12,275 nt of DNA from Paracoccaceae bacterium (GTDB lineage: Bacteria > Pseudomonadota > Alphaproteobacteria > Rhodobacterales > Rhodobacteraceae). Both the position numbers and the translations under genes were made by a program. Shown one piece after another: positions 1-7,804 of the stretch. Every line of letters begins with the position of its first letter. Position 1 is the stretch's first letter. The notes below the pieces were generated by a model. The model was not told the DNA's origin, did no database searches, and was given only the letters and a program-made list of their open reading frames with translations. The stretch spans positions 1 through 12,275 of the forward strand of contig SKNG01000040.1 of NCBI GenBank assembly GCA_007120685.1. The letters run 5' to 3'.

Positions 1-1347
1 GGCATGCCGGCGCTGGAGGCGGTGGTGCTGATGACCGGCATCTTCGTGGGCGGTATCTATGGCGGCTCGGTCACGGCGATCATGGTGCGGGTGCCCGGCG
101 CGCCGGCCAACACGATGACCATGCTCGACGGGTTCGAGATGACGCGCCAGGGCCGGCCGGAGGTGGCGCTGGGTCTGGCGACCGCGGCATCGGTCATGGG
201 GGGGCTGATCGGCGGCGCCATGCTGATCCTCTTTGCCCCACAGCTTGCGCGCTTTTCGCTGCAGTTCCAGTCGCCGGAGATTTTCGCGCTGGTCGTCATG
301 GCGCTGGTCGCGGTGGCCGCGGTCAGCCAGGAATCGCTGGTCAAGGGGCTGATCGCCACGGTGATCGGGCTGATGATATCGACCATCGGGATCGATATCG
401 CTGGCGTGCCGCGCTACACGTTCGATGTATTCCGCCTGTTCACTGGCGTGCCGCTGATCCCGCTGGTGATCGGCCTTTTCGCCCTGGCCGAAGTGCTGCG
501 CCGGCTGGAAGAGCCCTACATGCGCCCCAAACAGGTGGCCTGGATTTCCCTGCGCCGCATATTCGCCTTCGTGCCGGCCTGGCGGCAGGTGGGCTGGCGG
601 CTGCCGGTGAAATCCTCGCTCATCGGCGCGTTGATCGGCGCCCTGCCGGGCGCGGGCGCGGCGATGGCGGCCTTCCTGGCCTATGCCGAGGCCAAGCGGT
701 CATCCCCCCACCCGGAAGAATTCGGCACCGGCACGCCCGAAGGCATCGTGGCGCCAGAGGCGTCGAACAACGCCATGACGGGCGGCGCCTTCATCCCCAT
801 GCTGTCCTTCGGCATCCCGGGCGATGCGGTGACCGCGGTGATCCTGAGCGCGCTGGTGATCCAGGGCATCGTGCCGGGGCCGCAGCTTTTCGTGCAAGCC
901 GGCGACCTGGTGCTGCCGCTGATGGCGGGCTTCCTGCTGGCCTATGTGGTGCTCTTGTTCGTGGGCCTGCTGATGCTGCCCTTCTTCGCCCGGCTGGCGG
1001 TTGTCGATCACGCGATCCTGTTTCCGATCATCGCCGCAGTCGCCGTGGTTGCGGCCTTCGTGGCAGAGCGCAGCGTCTTCGCCATCGCGGTGATGGTGAC
1101 CATCGGGATCGGCGCCTGGCTCTTGCAGCGCAACGGGTTTTCGCTGGTTCCGGTGCTGCTGGGGGTGATCCTGGGGCCGCTGCTGGAACGGAATTTCCGC
1201 CGCGCCATGGCCATTTCGGACGGAGACCTGTCCATCTTCGTGGGGTCATGGATCGCCGTCATTCTGCTGGCCACCGCAGCGCTGATGGCGCTTTATTTCG
1301 GCTGGACCCAGTTTCGCCGAAACCGTCACAAGGAGCCAACGCCATGA
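1..1347 (+). CDS. tctA: TctA, large membrane subunit of a tripartite tricarboxylate transporter (5' end outside window)
   Basis: This is the large integral membrane subunit of the TctABC secondary transporters, which take up carboxylates captured by a periplasmic TctC protein. The frame is open from base 1, so the true start lies upstream; about 448 codons are present against roughly 500 for the family. Visible family motifs are a Gly-rich first repeat segment (GIYGGSVTAIMVRVPGAPAN, bases 55-114) followed by the LDGFEM/RQG stretch, a GALPGAGAAMAAF segment near 630-680, and SFGIPGDAVT near 805-834. Many hydrophobic helices alternate with short loops, and the C-terminus is basic (RRNRHKEPTP). 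The stop overlaps the next start as ATGA, indicating one transcript with the SDR gene. The substrate cannot be told; tctB and tctC would be expected upstream. Confidence 0.93.
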   Translation, partial: GMPALEAVVLMTGIFVGGIYGGSVTAIMVRVPGAPANTMTMLDGFEMTRQGRPEVALGLATAASVMGGLIGGAMLILFAPQLARFSLQFQSPEIFALVVMALVAVAAVSQESLVKGLIATVIGLMISTIGIDIAGVPRYTFDVFRLFTGVPLIPLVIGLFALAEVLRRLEEPYMRPKQVAWISLRRIFAFVPAWRQVGWRLPVKSSLIGALIGALPGAGAAMAAFLAYAEAKRSSPHPEEFGTGTPEGIVAPEASNNAMTGGAFIPMLSFGIPGDAVTAVILSALVIQGIVPGPQLFVQAGDLVLPLMAGFLLAYVVLLFVGLLMLPFFARLAVVDHAILFPIIAAVAVVAAFVAERSVFAIAVMVTIGIGAWLLQRNGFSLVPVLLGVILGPLLERNFRRAMAISDGDLSIFVGSWIAVILLATAALMALYFGWTQFRRNRHKEPTP

Positions 1348-2090
1348 CCGACCGGGTGGTGCTGATAACGGGCGCGGCCAGCGGCATCGGGGCCGAGACC
1401 GCGCGCCAGATCGCCGCGCCGGATACCGCGCTGGTGCTGCATACCCGCGCGCGCCTTGACGCGCTGGAAGCACTGGCGGCAGAGCTTGCCCCCAGCACGG
1501 CGGGTTGCGCCTGCGTCACCGGCGATCTGGCCGATGCGCAGACCGCCCCGGCGCTGGCCGATGCCGCGCAAGCCCGCTTCGGCCGTCTGGACCAGGTGGT
1601 CAGCGCCGCGGGCTATGCCCGGCGCGGCGGCCTGGCCGGGACCGAGGCCGCGGATCTGGAAGCCGCCCTGCGCGCCATGACGCTGGGCACCTTCGCGCTG
1701 GCCAAGGCCACGCTGCCGCTGCTCGCCGCCTCGTCCTGCCCGCGCTTCGTGGCGGTCAGCTCCTTCGGCGCGGCCCATTACGCGCCGGATGCGCTGTACA
1801 TGGCCAGCGCTGCGGCCAAGGCCGGGTTGGAATCGCTCATTCGCTCGCTGGCCGCCGAACACGCCGCGCACGGCATCGCCATCAACGCCGTGGCGCCGGG
1901 CTATACCGAAAAGGACGGCGCCCATTCCGCGCTGGACCCGGCGGCATGGGAGGCCATCACCGCCACCATTCCCATGCGCCGGCTGGGTCGGCGTGCCGAG
2001 GTCGCGGGCCTGATCGCCTTTCTGCTGGGCCCGCTTGGCGGCTATGTCACCGGCCAGGTGCTGCATGTGGACGGTGGCCTGACCGGCTGA
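1344..2090 (+). CDS. SDR-family oxidoreductase with atypical active site
   Basis: This is a 248-residue short-chain dehydrogenase/reductase, a normal length for a classical SDR. The Rossmann cofactor motif TGAASGIG is at residues 9-16, the NAG-like motif reads SAAG (87-90), and a C-terminal NAVAPGY stretch (181-187) is typical. The ATG overlaps the tctA stop by four bases and has AAGGAG at 1330-1335, so this start is well supported. Oddities: the catalytic Asn of the tetrad appears to be Thr113, and the Ser139-Tyr152 pair has the usual 13-residue spacing, but the Lys expected at +4 is Ala156 and the nearest Lys is 159 (Y-x6-K instead of Y-x3-K). Co-translation with TctA suggests it processes an imported acid or its product. 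The substrate is unknown, and activity cannot be assumed. Confidence 0.9.
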   Translation: MTDRVVLITGAASGIGAETARQIAAPDTALVLHTRARLDALEALAAELAPSTAGCACVTGDLADAQTAPALADAAQARFGRLDQVVSAAGYARRGGLAGTEAADLEAALRAMTLGTFALAKATLPLLAASSCPRFVAVSSFGAAHYAPDALYMASAAAKAGLESLIRSLAAEHAAHGIAINAVAPGYTEKDGAHSALDPAAWEAITATIPMRRLGRRAEVAGLIAFLLGPLGGYVTGQVLHVDGGLTG

Positions 2091-2111
2091 GCCAGGGTTT
2101 CCGGCGCATCC

Positions 2112-2145
2112 CCGGCCCATTGCAACGGCAAATGCCGATGGCCGG
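2112..2145. terminator. Stem-loop between convergent genes, weak terminator candidate
   Basis: The arms CCGGCC(C)AT (2112-2120) and ATGGCCGG (2138-2145) pair over 8 bp with one bulged C. The 17-base loop contains a small inner TGC/GCA pairing. It sits between the convergent SDR and desaturase stops, where a bidirectional terminator would be expected. No T-run follows on either strand, so it is not a classical intrinsic terminator. Confidence 0.3.
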
Positions 2146-2231
2146 CACCGCCTCGACATGGGCGCAGCAGCAGGTGCCGCCCGCCGCTCCCTGCCTCGCG
2201 GTCGACCCTGACCCAAGGCCATAGGCACGGA

Positions 2232-3152
2232 TCAGTCCGACGCCACCACCTCGCCCCGCAATCGCCGGGCAAGATAGGCGCGGTTGAAGGCTGCATAGCC
2301 CCGCGCCGTGACGCCAAGGCGATCACGCATCAGCTGATGCAGTTCTGGCAGGCGGTGGAAGGGCACCGTGGGGGCAACGTGATGTTCGGTGTGATAGGGC
2401 ATGTTCCAGGCCAGAAACCGCACGGCCCGGGTGGTGAAAGTGGTTCTTGTGTTGCAGAACATGTCGGCCACATGCGGGCAGTCCCCATGTTCCGCCAGCA
2501 GATAAAGCCGCAGCACGGGCTGGCCCAGCAGCATCGGCACCAGCCAGACCCAGACCACCACGGGCGACCAGATCAGGCTGAGCGCCAGCAGGGCATAGAT
2601 CAGTGCCATCACGCGCGCCTCGCTCACAACGCGGGATCGCGCAGCAGCGGGCAGGAAGTCATCATCGGCCCGCCCTACCACCAGCCGCAGCATCACACGC
2701 AGCGCCGCGCCCCAGTAGGGCAGGCCCGAGACATGAAGCGCCCACTCAGCCGTGCTGCGGGGTTTGGGCTGCTCCAACTCGGGGTCACGGCCGGGAATGT
2801 TGGTCCAGCGGTGGTGCGCGAAGTGCAGATATCGAAACCAGATGAACGGCAGGACCAGCACCAGCCCCGCCATATGCCCGGCGACGGTATTCAGCCAGTC
2901 CGAGGCAAAGGGCGTGCGATGCGTTGCCTCATGCGCCAGGGTGAAAAGAAAAACCAAGAGCACGCCCTGCAGCGGCAACAGAAGCCACCAGCCCGGTATC
3001 TGCGCCGCGATCAGCCCGCCGCATAGCAGGATCATCCCCAGATGCCCGGCCAGATGCCGCAAACCCGCCGCATCCGAACGCCGCGTCAGATCGGCGCGCT
3101 GCGCGGGCGGCAGGGCGGCCAGCCAGTTGCGGTGATCACTGTGTTGTTGCAT
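2232..3152 (-). CDS. Membrane fatty acid desaturase family protein
   Basis: This is a 306-residue integral membrane di-iron desaturase of the FA_desaturase family, which introduces double bonds or hydroxyl groups into acyl chains or related lipids at the inner membrane. The three histidine boxes are clear: HEATH (74-78), HFAHH (110-114) and HTEHH (254-258). A further His222 lies in an AEHGDCPH stretch. Hydrophobic segments fall near 36-72, 88-105 and 181-212, the usual hairpin layout with the His boxes on the cytoplasmic side. An ATG at 3152 is preferred; an in-frame TTG at 3161 would add three residues, and only a weak GGGA precedes either. The gene stands alone, convergent with the SDR gene. 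The lipid substrate and regiospecificity cannot be read from the sequence. Confidence 0.88.
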   Translation of the reverse strand: MQQHSDHRNWLAALPPAQRADLTRRSDAAGLRHLAGHLGMILLCGGLIAAQIPGWWLLLPLQGVLLVFLFTLAHEATHRTPFASDWLNTVAGHMAGLVLVLPFIWFRYLHFAHHRWTNIPGRDPELEQPKPRSTAEWALHVSGLPYWGAALRVMLRLVVGRADDDFLPAAARSRVVSEARVMALIYALLALSLIWSPVVVWVWLVPMLLGQPVLRLYLLAEHGDCPHVADMFCNTRTTFTTRAVRFLAWNMPYHTEHHVAPTVPFHRLPELHQLMRDRLGVTARGYAAFNRAYLARRLRGEVVASD

Positions 3153-3577
3153 CTGGACCAAATCCCAGGCGTCTGCCGGATGACAGAAGCTGCGCCTGAC
3201 AGGCCCGGCAGATCAAGCATTTTCGTCTGCCACGCTGCTGGAAAACATGCCCTGCCATCGCGCGGCCGCCGGGCCGCGGGACAGTCTGCCGGTTCGTGGC
3301 TTGACCATGCGGCGGTGAGACTCCTTTTCCGCAGCCCTTTGGATGCCGGGCTCCTGCGATCGAACGGCTGCCAGGCAGCTTTTCAGGGTTTCCGCCTCAA
3401 CGCCGCGGATCTCGCCGCGCTTCGGGGTTGGCCGCATGCGCAGGTTTGACAAGGTCGTCCGTCACTCGGTCAAGGAAGCGCGGCAGGTCGCGCGCGGGGG
3501 TATCAGAGACGTCCGAGAGTTCAGAAGTTTCGGCCTTTTCAAGCTGCTGAGCAGGAAACCCTCTCCCAGTCCCGGCT
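3153..3577. other. Gene-poor stretch between cyclase stop and desaturase start
   Basis: These 425 bases hold no gene that can be supported. The part nearest 3152 should carry the desaturase promoter, including the inverted repeat. Short minus-strand frames exist (for example ending at 3213 and at 3397) but lack credible starts with ribosome sites. One of them has a protein-like acidic composition just past the cyclase stop (residues such as SELSDVSDTPARDLPRFL). It could be a decayed tail or chance; it is not called as a gene. Confidence 0.5.
3172..3212. promoter_or_regulatory. Inverted repeat upstream of the desaturase gene
   Basis: TCTGCCGG (3172-3179) and CCGGCAGA (3205-3212) form a perfect 8-bp inverted repeat with 25 bases between the arms, 20-60 bases upstream of the desaturase ATG on the minus strand. 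The position fits an operator or a leader hairpin. A possible minus-strand -35 (TTGATC) lies just outside the distal arm, but no convincing -10 was seen. No known regulator motif is recognised. Confidence 0.3.
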
Positions 3578-6500
3578 TCAGCACTCCTGCGCGGCCCAAA
3601 GCGGCGGGCAGGGAAGCTCCAGTTCCTGCAGGATGGCGTCGGCACGGTGTCTCAGGTCCACCGCATCGGCGCGCCCGGCCCGACGGGCCAGACGTAGGCT
3701 GGCCTGGGCCTCGTCCAGCCGCAGGCCGCGGTGCGCGGCCTCGCTGCGCGCGGCTTCCCACAGTTTCACGGCTCGGCGCATGCGCCCGACCAGCGCGTCC
3801 TGATCGCCGCGGACATAAAGCGCCTTGGCTCGAACACCGGGGTATTTCGCGGCCAGTCGGTTGGCGAAGCGCAGATTCGCACGTAACGCCGGAGCCAGGA
3901 CCGCCGGATCACTGCCGCGCAGGCGAAGGACCTCGATCACGTCGCACAGCATTGTCAAAGTATCCATGTTATAGACCGCCGGATTGGTCAAACTGTCGAT
4001 CAGTCCGGCGGTTTCGGACAACCGCTCCAGTGCTGGGCCGTCGCGGCCTGCCGCGACAAGGGCAGTGGTCTGGCCGAGCCGCAGGCCGACTTCGAGATTC
4101 CTGTCGCCGGAATTCGCCTGCCGCTCTGCCAAGCGTTCGAAACGCTCAAGGCAGAGGTCAAGCTCGTCAAGAGCCCCAAGCAGGGTCAAGCTCTTGGACA
4201 GGGCGGACTGAGCCCAGACCTGGGCGAGGATGTTGCCACTGTCCACGGCCTGTGCCATCAGCCGGTGCTGGACATCGCGCGCTGCCGCCGCGCGGCCATC
4301 AATGCGCAGTGCATTGCCGATACTCGCCATGGCCGAACGCCAATTCTGCCACTGGCCGGTCCGTTCGCAAATCGCTGGGCAGCGTTCGAGGTAGCGCAGC
4401 GCTTCGCGCATGCTGCCGAGACTCGTCTCGAATACCCCGGCCGCCAACAGTACCCAGGACCAGGTCGGATCGTCATCTATACGCGCACATATGGCCAGCG
4501 CCCGGTCCCGATGGACAGAAGGGTTAAGCGCCCAGGGGGCCGAGAGGCCGACCATCGCCGTGGCCATGTGGGTCTTTGCCATGATCGAGCTATCCTCGCC
4601 CATGGCCTCGCACAGGTTGAGAGCCTGAAGCACGCCATAGAGCGTCTGGGCCGTCTCGCCCCACAGATAGGTGATTTCGGACATGGCGTGATAGGCCTCG
4701 GCCTTCATCACGGCCCGGGCGTGGGCCTCAAGCGGAAGCGAACCGGGGCGGATGCCGATCTTCAGGCGCAGGATTTCACGCAGGGCACCCAGCGTCGCGG
4801 CTGATGCGCTACGCGGCGCGGGCCGGCCCAGGTGGTCGATCGCGTCGCGCAGCGTGTCCACGCAGAGGCGATAGGCGCCAAGCTGCTTCTGGGCGTTGCC
4901 TTCGAGGAACAGCCAGCGCCCAAGCCGTGCCCGGTCCGGGGGCGGGTTGACCTGCGCCGCGTGATGCCGGGCGCGGGTGGTGAAGGTGACGATCTCGGCC
5001 GGGGCGTTCCCGGCCTGGGCGGCGAGGGCGGCACGTTCATACCAGTCCATCGCTCGGTGGTGTTCACCCGCCTGCGCCCAGTGATAGGCGATCAGCGGGG
5101 CGGCGCGGTCTTCGTCTTCCCGCGCCTCCAGCCAGCAGGCGGCGGCGCCGTGCAACTCGGCCTTCTGCTCTTGCACCAGCAGATCATGCGCGGTCTTCTG
5201 GATCAGCGCATGGTGAAAGCGAAACCGCGCGCCGTCAGGGCCCGAAGGCTCGATCAGGCCGGTCTTCAGGATGGCTTGCACATGGCGCCGAAGGGCGGCG
5301 TCGTCCAAACCGTCAGGCCGGATCGCGGCCAGTTGCGGCAGGTCGAAGTCGCGCCCGGCCACGGCGGCGGCCTTCAGCGTAAGCTGGGTTGCCGGATCGA
5401 GGGTCGAGATTCTGGCGGCCACTGCGCCCTCAAGCCCGTCGGGCAGTTCGATATCGGCAAGCGCCCGGTCCGCATGGGTAACGACGCAGCGGCCCCGCTG
5501 ATTGCGCAGAATCCCGCGTTCGAGCAGCAGGCGCGTCAGTTCCTTGATGTATAGCGGGATGCCCTCGCAGCGCCGGTCGATCAGCAAGGCGATATCGCCC
5601 GGCACCTGGTCCACGCCCAGCACGCCGGCGGCAAGGGCGGCCGCCTCGGACCGGGTGAAGCCCGCCAGCGGAACGGCCATGGCGGCGGGGCTGTCCAGCA
5701 TGGCCGTCACCTCACGCGGGAGGGCGCCGGGATCAAGCGGCCGCGACAGGATCAGCAACGCCAGTGCCGGAAGCCGGCGCCGCAATTCGGCCAGCACCTG
5801 CCAGGACAGGCTGTCGAGCCAATGCGCATCCTCGACGATCAGCAGATCGGCCCGGTCACGAAGCAACAGCGCCACCGCCTGCACCGTGGCCTCGACCGTC
5901 AGGCGGCCGCGCGTGGCGGTATCGAGCGACCGGGTCAGCGCGGTCTGAGGGATTTCGCTGTCGATCAGCGGGGCCAGCAATGGCAGGCGCGCGCGCAGGG
6001 TGTCGTCGCCGGCCGCAAGCGCATTGAGTGCCCGCAGACGGTCTGGCGCGGCATCGGGCAGCAGGGCGCGGAAAACCCCGCGCCACAGATGCAGGCTGCT
6101 GGCGCGCCGAAGCGAGTCGCCAGCCCCGATGACCACCCGCAGCCCGTTTTCGTCAATGCGCCCGCGCAGTTCGGCCAGCAGGCGCGACTTGCCCATCCCG
6201 GCATTGGATTCCACATGAATGATCGGCGCGGCGGTGCCGGGTGCGGGGGCGGCGGCAAGCTGCGCGCTGATCAGCGCCAGTTCGCGCTCTCTTCCAACGA
6301 AACCGTGCGTCTCTTGCCGCCTGGGCCTGCGCTCTGACGGATCCGCGAAAACCGGCTTCGAGTCCTTGTGCCCCTTGATCGATATCTCCTGCCTTGTGGC
6401 GAACTCGAATCGGTCCGCTGCTGCCCGCGCGGTATCGCTGTCGGCGAACAGGCGCTGCGTGCCCAGTTGCGAAAGCGCCGCTGCCCGGTTCACCGGATCG

Positions 6501-7609
6501 CCGACCAGGCTGTATTGCGCCACCCCTCGCCCACCGATCAGCCCCGCAAAGACCTTGCCGCTGGCGAGCCCCAGTGAACAGCCCAAGCCATGCGCCTGGA
6601 ACAGCTTCAGCAGCGTCTGGCCTGCCATGACGGCGCGGGCGGCATCGTCTTCATGGGTGTTGCCCGCCAGGCCCCAGGCGCAGATGGCGGTCAGGCCCTT
6701 GTCGTCACGCATCAATTGCAAAAGCACGCCCTCGGCGGCTTCGACCTCGGCCCCGAGTGCCGAAAAGACCTGCTCCATGCGCCTTGCCGCGCCGGGCATC
6801 GCGGCGCTCAGCCCGGTGATCGAGGCGAACATTACCGTGGCGCTGCGGAACTCGGCCAGCCAGCGCCGCTCGGTCTGGGCCAGCATGTCGGTCAGCCAGC
6901 GCGGGACATAGGCACCGACCGGCAGTCTAGGCAGGTCCGGCAGGGCATGGGCAATCGAAACCGGCGGGGCCGCGATGGTGGTCACCACCCGGCAGGCGCC
7001 ACGATCATACCCGCCCGAGGCAAGGCCCAGCCGCGCATGGGTAACCACCGGAATCGCCACCTCGCCCGGCTTGGCCAGAGTGCCGAACCCGGCAAGTCCT
7101 TCCAGCACCGGGCCGGCAAGGTGCAGCTGCCGCAGGTCCCGGCCCAGAGCCACATCCGCCATCCAGACCGGGCCGCAGTCCAGATTCACCTTCAGCCGCA
7201 CCGGCGCCAGCTCAGGATCGCGCAGGCCGCGAAGGGCTGCCTGCAAGGCAAGCCCGCAGGCCAGGGCGCGCGCGGTAACGGTGGCATCGGTCGCGGCTGC
7301 GGTCACGGGCCAGATCGCGATCATGGCATCGCCGGCATAGCCGGTGATGCAGCCGCCATGGGTCTCGACGATCAGGGCCACCCGGTCCGACAGACCATTC
7401 AGGAAACGCTCCAGATCCTCGGCGCTGCGGGCGTCATTATCCACCATCGTTGCGCTGATCCGCGAGAACCCCGAAAGGTCCGCCAGCATGACAACCGCGT
7501 CCTGCAGCGTTCCCTGCCGGGCCGCCTCGCCCGCAAGCGCCAGTCGTTGGCAATGGTAGGCCGAAAGGAAACTCGCGCTTTCGGCGCCACCCATTGCCGC
7601 CACGCTCAT
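3578..7609 (-). CDS. Soluble-adenylyl-cyclase-like protein: two class III cyclase domains, AAA/NTPase, helical repeats
   Basis: This 1343-residue protein has the domain order of mammalian soluble adenylyl cyclase. Cyclase domain C1 is at about 36-190, with ADLSGF (D44) and YAGDAM (D94) as metal-binding Asp. Domain C2 is at about 250-422; the first Asp is Ser263, RDDKGL holds Lys304, and YSLVGDPVN holds Ser367 and Asn374. An NTPase follows, with Walker A SNAGMGKS (468-475) and Walker B LLIVEDAHWLD (589-599). The rest, about 830-1343, is Ala/Leu-rich TPR-like helices. Lys304 and Ser367 match the adenine-recognition pair, favouring ATP as substrate. Odd: the transition-state Arg four residues after Asn374 is Ala378, so activity is uncertain. 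No signal peptide or membrane segment is seen. The ATG at 7609 has GGAG seven bases upstream. It is the last gene of the unit starting at 8898. Confidence 0.9.
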   Translation of the reverse strand: MSVAAMGGAESASFLSAYHCQRLALAGEAARQGTLQDAVVMLADLSGFSRISATMVDNDARSAEDLERFLNGLSDRVALIVETHGGCITGYAGDAMIAIWPVTAAATDATVTARALACGLALQAALRGLRDPELAPVRLKVNLDCGPVWMADVALGRDLRQLHLAGPVLEGLAGFGTLAKPGEVAIPVVTHARLGLASGGYDRGACRVVTTIAAPPVSIAHALPDLPRLPVGAYVPRWLTDMLAQTERRWLAEFRSATVMFASITGLSAAMPGAARRMEQVFSALGAEVEAAEGVLLQLMRDDKGLTAICAWGLAGNTHEDDAARAVMAGQTLLKLFQAHGLGCSLGLASGKVFAGLIGGRGVAQYSLVGDPVNRAAALSQLGTQRLFADSDTARAAADRFEFATRQEISIKGHKDSKPVFADPSERRPRRQETHGFVGRERELALISAQLAAAPAPGTAAPIIHVESNAGMGKSRLLAELRGRIDENGLRVVIGAGDSLRRASSLHLWRGVFRALLPDAAPDRLRALNALAAGDDTLRARLPLLAPLIDSEIPQTALTRSLDTATRGRLTVEATVQAVALLLRDRADLLIVEDAHWLDSLSWQVLAELRRRLPALALLILSRPLDPGALPREVTAMLDSPAAMAVPLAGFTRSEAAALAAGVLGVDQVPGDIALLIDRRCEGIPLYIKELTRLLLERGILRNQRGRCVVTHADRALADIELPDGLEGAVAARISTLDPATQLTLKAAAVAGRDFDLPQLAAIRPDGLDDAALRRHVQAILKTGLIEPSGPDGARFRFHHALIQKTAHDLLVQEQKAELHGAAACWLEAREDEDRAAPLIAYHWAQAGEHHRAMDWYERAALAAQAGNAPAEIVTFTTRARHHAAQVNPPPDRARLGRWLFLEGNAQKQLGAYRLCVDTLRDAIDHLGRPAPRSASAATLGALREILRLKIGIRPGSLPLEAHARAVMKAEAYHAMSEITYLWGETAQTLYGVLQALNLCEAMGEDSSIMAKTHMATAMVGLSAPWALNPSVHRDRALAICARIDDDPTWSWVLLAAGVFETSLGSMREALRYLERCPAICERTGQWQNWRSAMASIGNALRIDGRAAAARDVQHRLMAQAVDSGNILAQVWAQSALSKSLTLLGALDELDLCLERFERLAERQANSGDRNLEVGLRLGQTTALVAAGRDGPALERLSETAGLIDSLTNPAVYNMDTLTMLCDVIEVLRLRGSDPAVLAPALRANLRFANRLAAKYPGVRAKALYVRGDQDALVGRMRRAVKLWEAARSEAAHRGLRLDEAQASLRLARRAGRADAVDLRHRADAILQELELPCPPLWAAQEC

Positions 7610-7616
7610 GGCATGG

Positions 7617-7620
7617 CTCC
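7617..7620 (-). promoter_or_regulatory. Ribosome binding site deciding the cyclase start
   Basis: GGAG on the minus strand, seven bases before the ATG at 7609. The frame stays open upstream to 7717, but that extension would translate the 12-base repeats and has no comparable site, so the start is set at 7609. Confidence 0.7.
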
Positions 7621-7629
7621 ACACGGGAC

Positions 7630-7665
7630 GCGCCCCTGGATGCGCCCCTGGATGCGCCCCTGGGG
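7630..7665. repeat. Three tandem 12-base repeats in the cyclase leader
   Basis: The unit GCGCCCCTGGAT occurs at 7630-7641 and 7642-7653 and, with the last two bases changed, at 7654-7665. It lies 20-56 bases upstream of the cyclase ATG, between the ribosome site and a GC hairpin. The period is a multiple of three, so the frame upstream of the ATG stays open (it would read Ala-His-Pro-Gly repeats). Confidence 0.85.
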
Positions 7666-7680
7666 CCGCGCGGCGCGGCC
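7664..7680. other. GC-only perfect hairpin in the cyclase leader
   Basis: GGCCGCGC (7664-7671) and GCGCGGCC (7673-7680) are perfect inverted arms around a single central base. As RNA this would fold as a 7-bp all-GC stem with a three-base loop, about 55-70 bases upstream of the cyclase ATG and next to the 12-base repeats. It has no T-run, so it is more likely a leader structure or protein site than a terminator. Confidence 0.5.
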
Positions 7681-7751
7681 GCTCACCCCCGCATGCCGCG
7701 ACCCGGCTCTTGCGCAAATGGCTGCCATGCCCCCCTCCGCAGGATCAGCGA

Positions 7752-7780
7752 GCTTCGCCCACGCGCTCTCTTGCTGTCAA
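7752..7780 (-). promoter_or_regulatory. Possible promoter for the cyclase gene
   Basis: A perfect TTGACA lies on the minus strand (7780-7775), 25 bases past the DUF3307 stop. At 17 bases spacing the -10 position reads CGAAGC, a poor match to TATAAT, so the call rests on the -35 alone. If real, the cyclase could be transcribed separately from the two upstream genes with a leader of about 135 bases. Confidence 0.25.
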
Positions 7781-7804
7781 GCCGGGCGGCTCTTGGCTCT
7801 TGGC

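Noticed and set aside
1326..2228. Long minus-strand open frame opposite the SDR gene
   Set aside because: Arg/Gly/Gln-rich translation with no family features; a product of high GC and opposite a clear SDR gene.
3446..3475. TTGACA on the plus strand
   Set aside because: No -10 partner and no plus-strand gene downstream.
3397..3577. Protein-like minus-strand frame just past the cyclase stop
   Set aside because: No start or ribosome site and no family recognised; the cyclase ending is plausible without it.
3343..4527. Plus-strand frame of about 394 codons opposite the cyclase 3' end
   Set aside because: Arg/Pro-rich, no ribosome site, antisense to well-supported cyclase coding sequence.
7630..7665. 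Repeats considered as a CRISPR array
   Set aside because: Units are 12 bases and contiguous without spacers; a simple tandem repeat.
7610..7717. Upstream in-frame extension of the cyclase
   Set aside because: It would translate the tandem repeats and hairpin and lacks a ribosome site; GGAG before 7609 is better.
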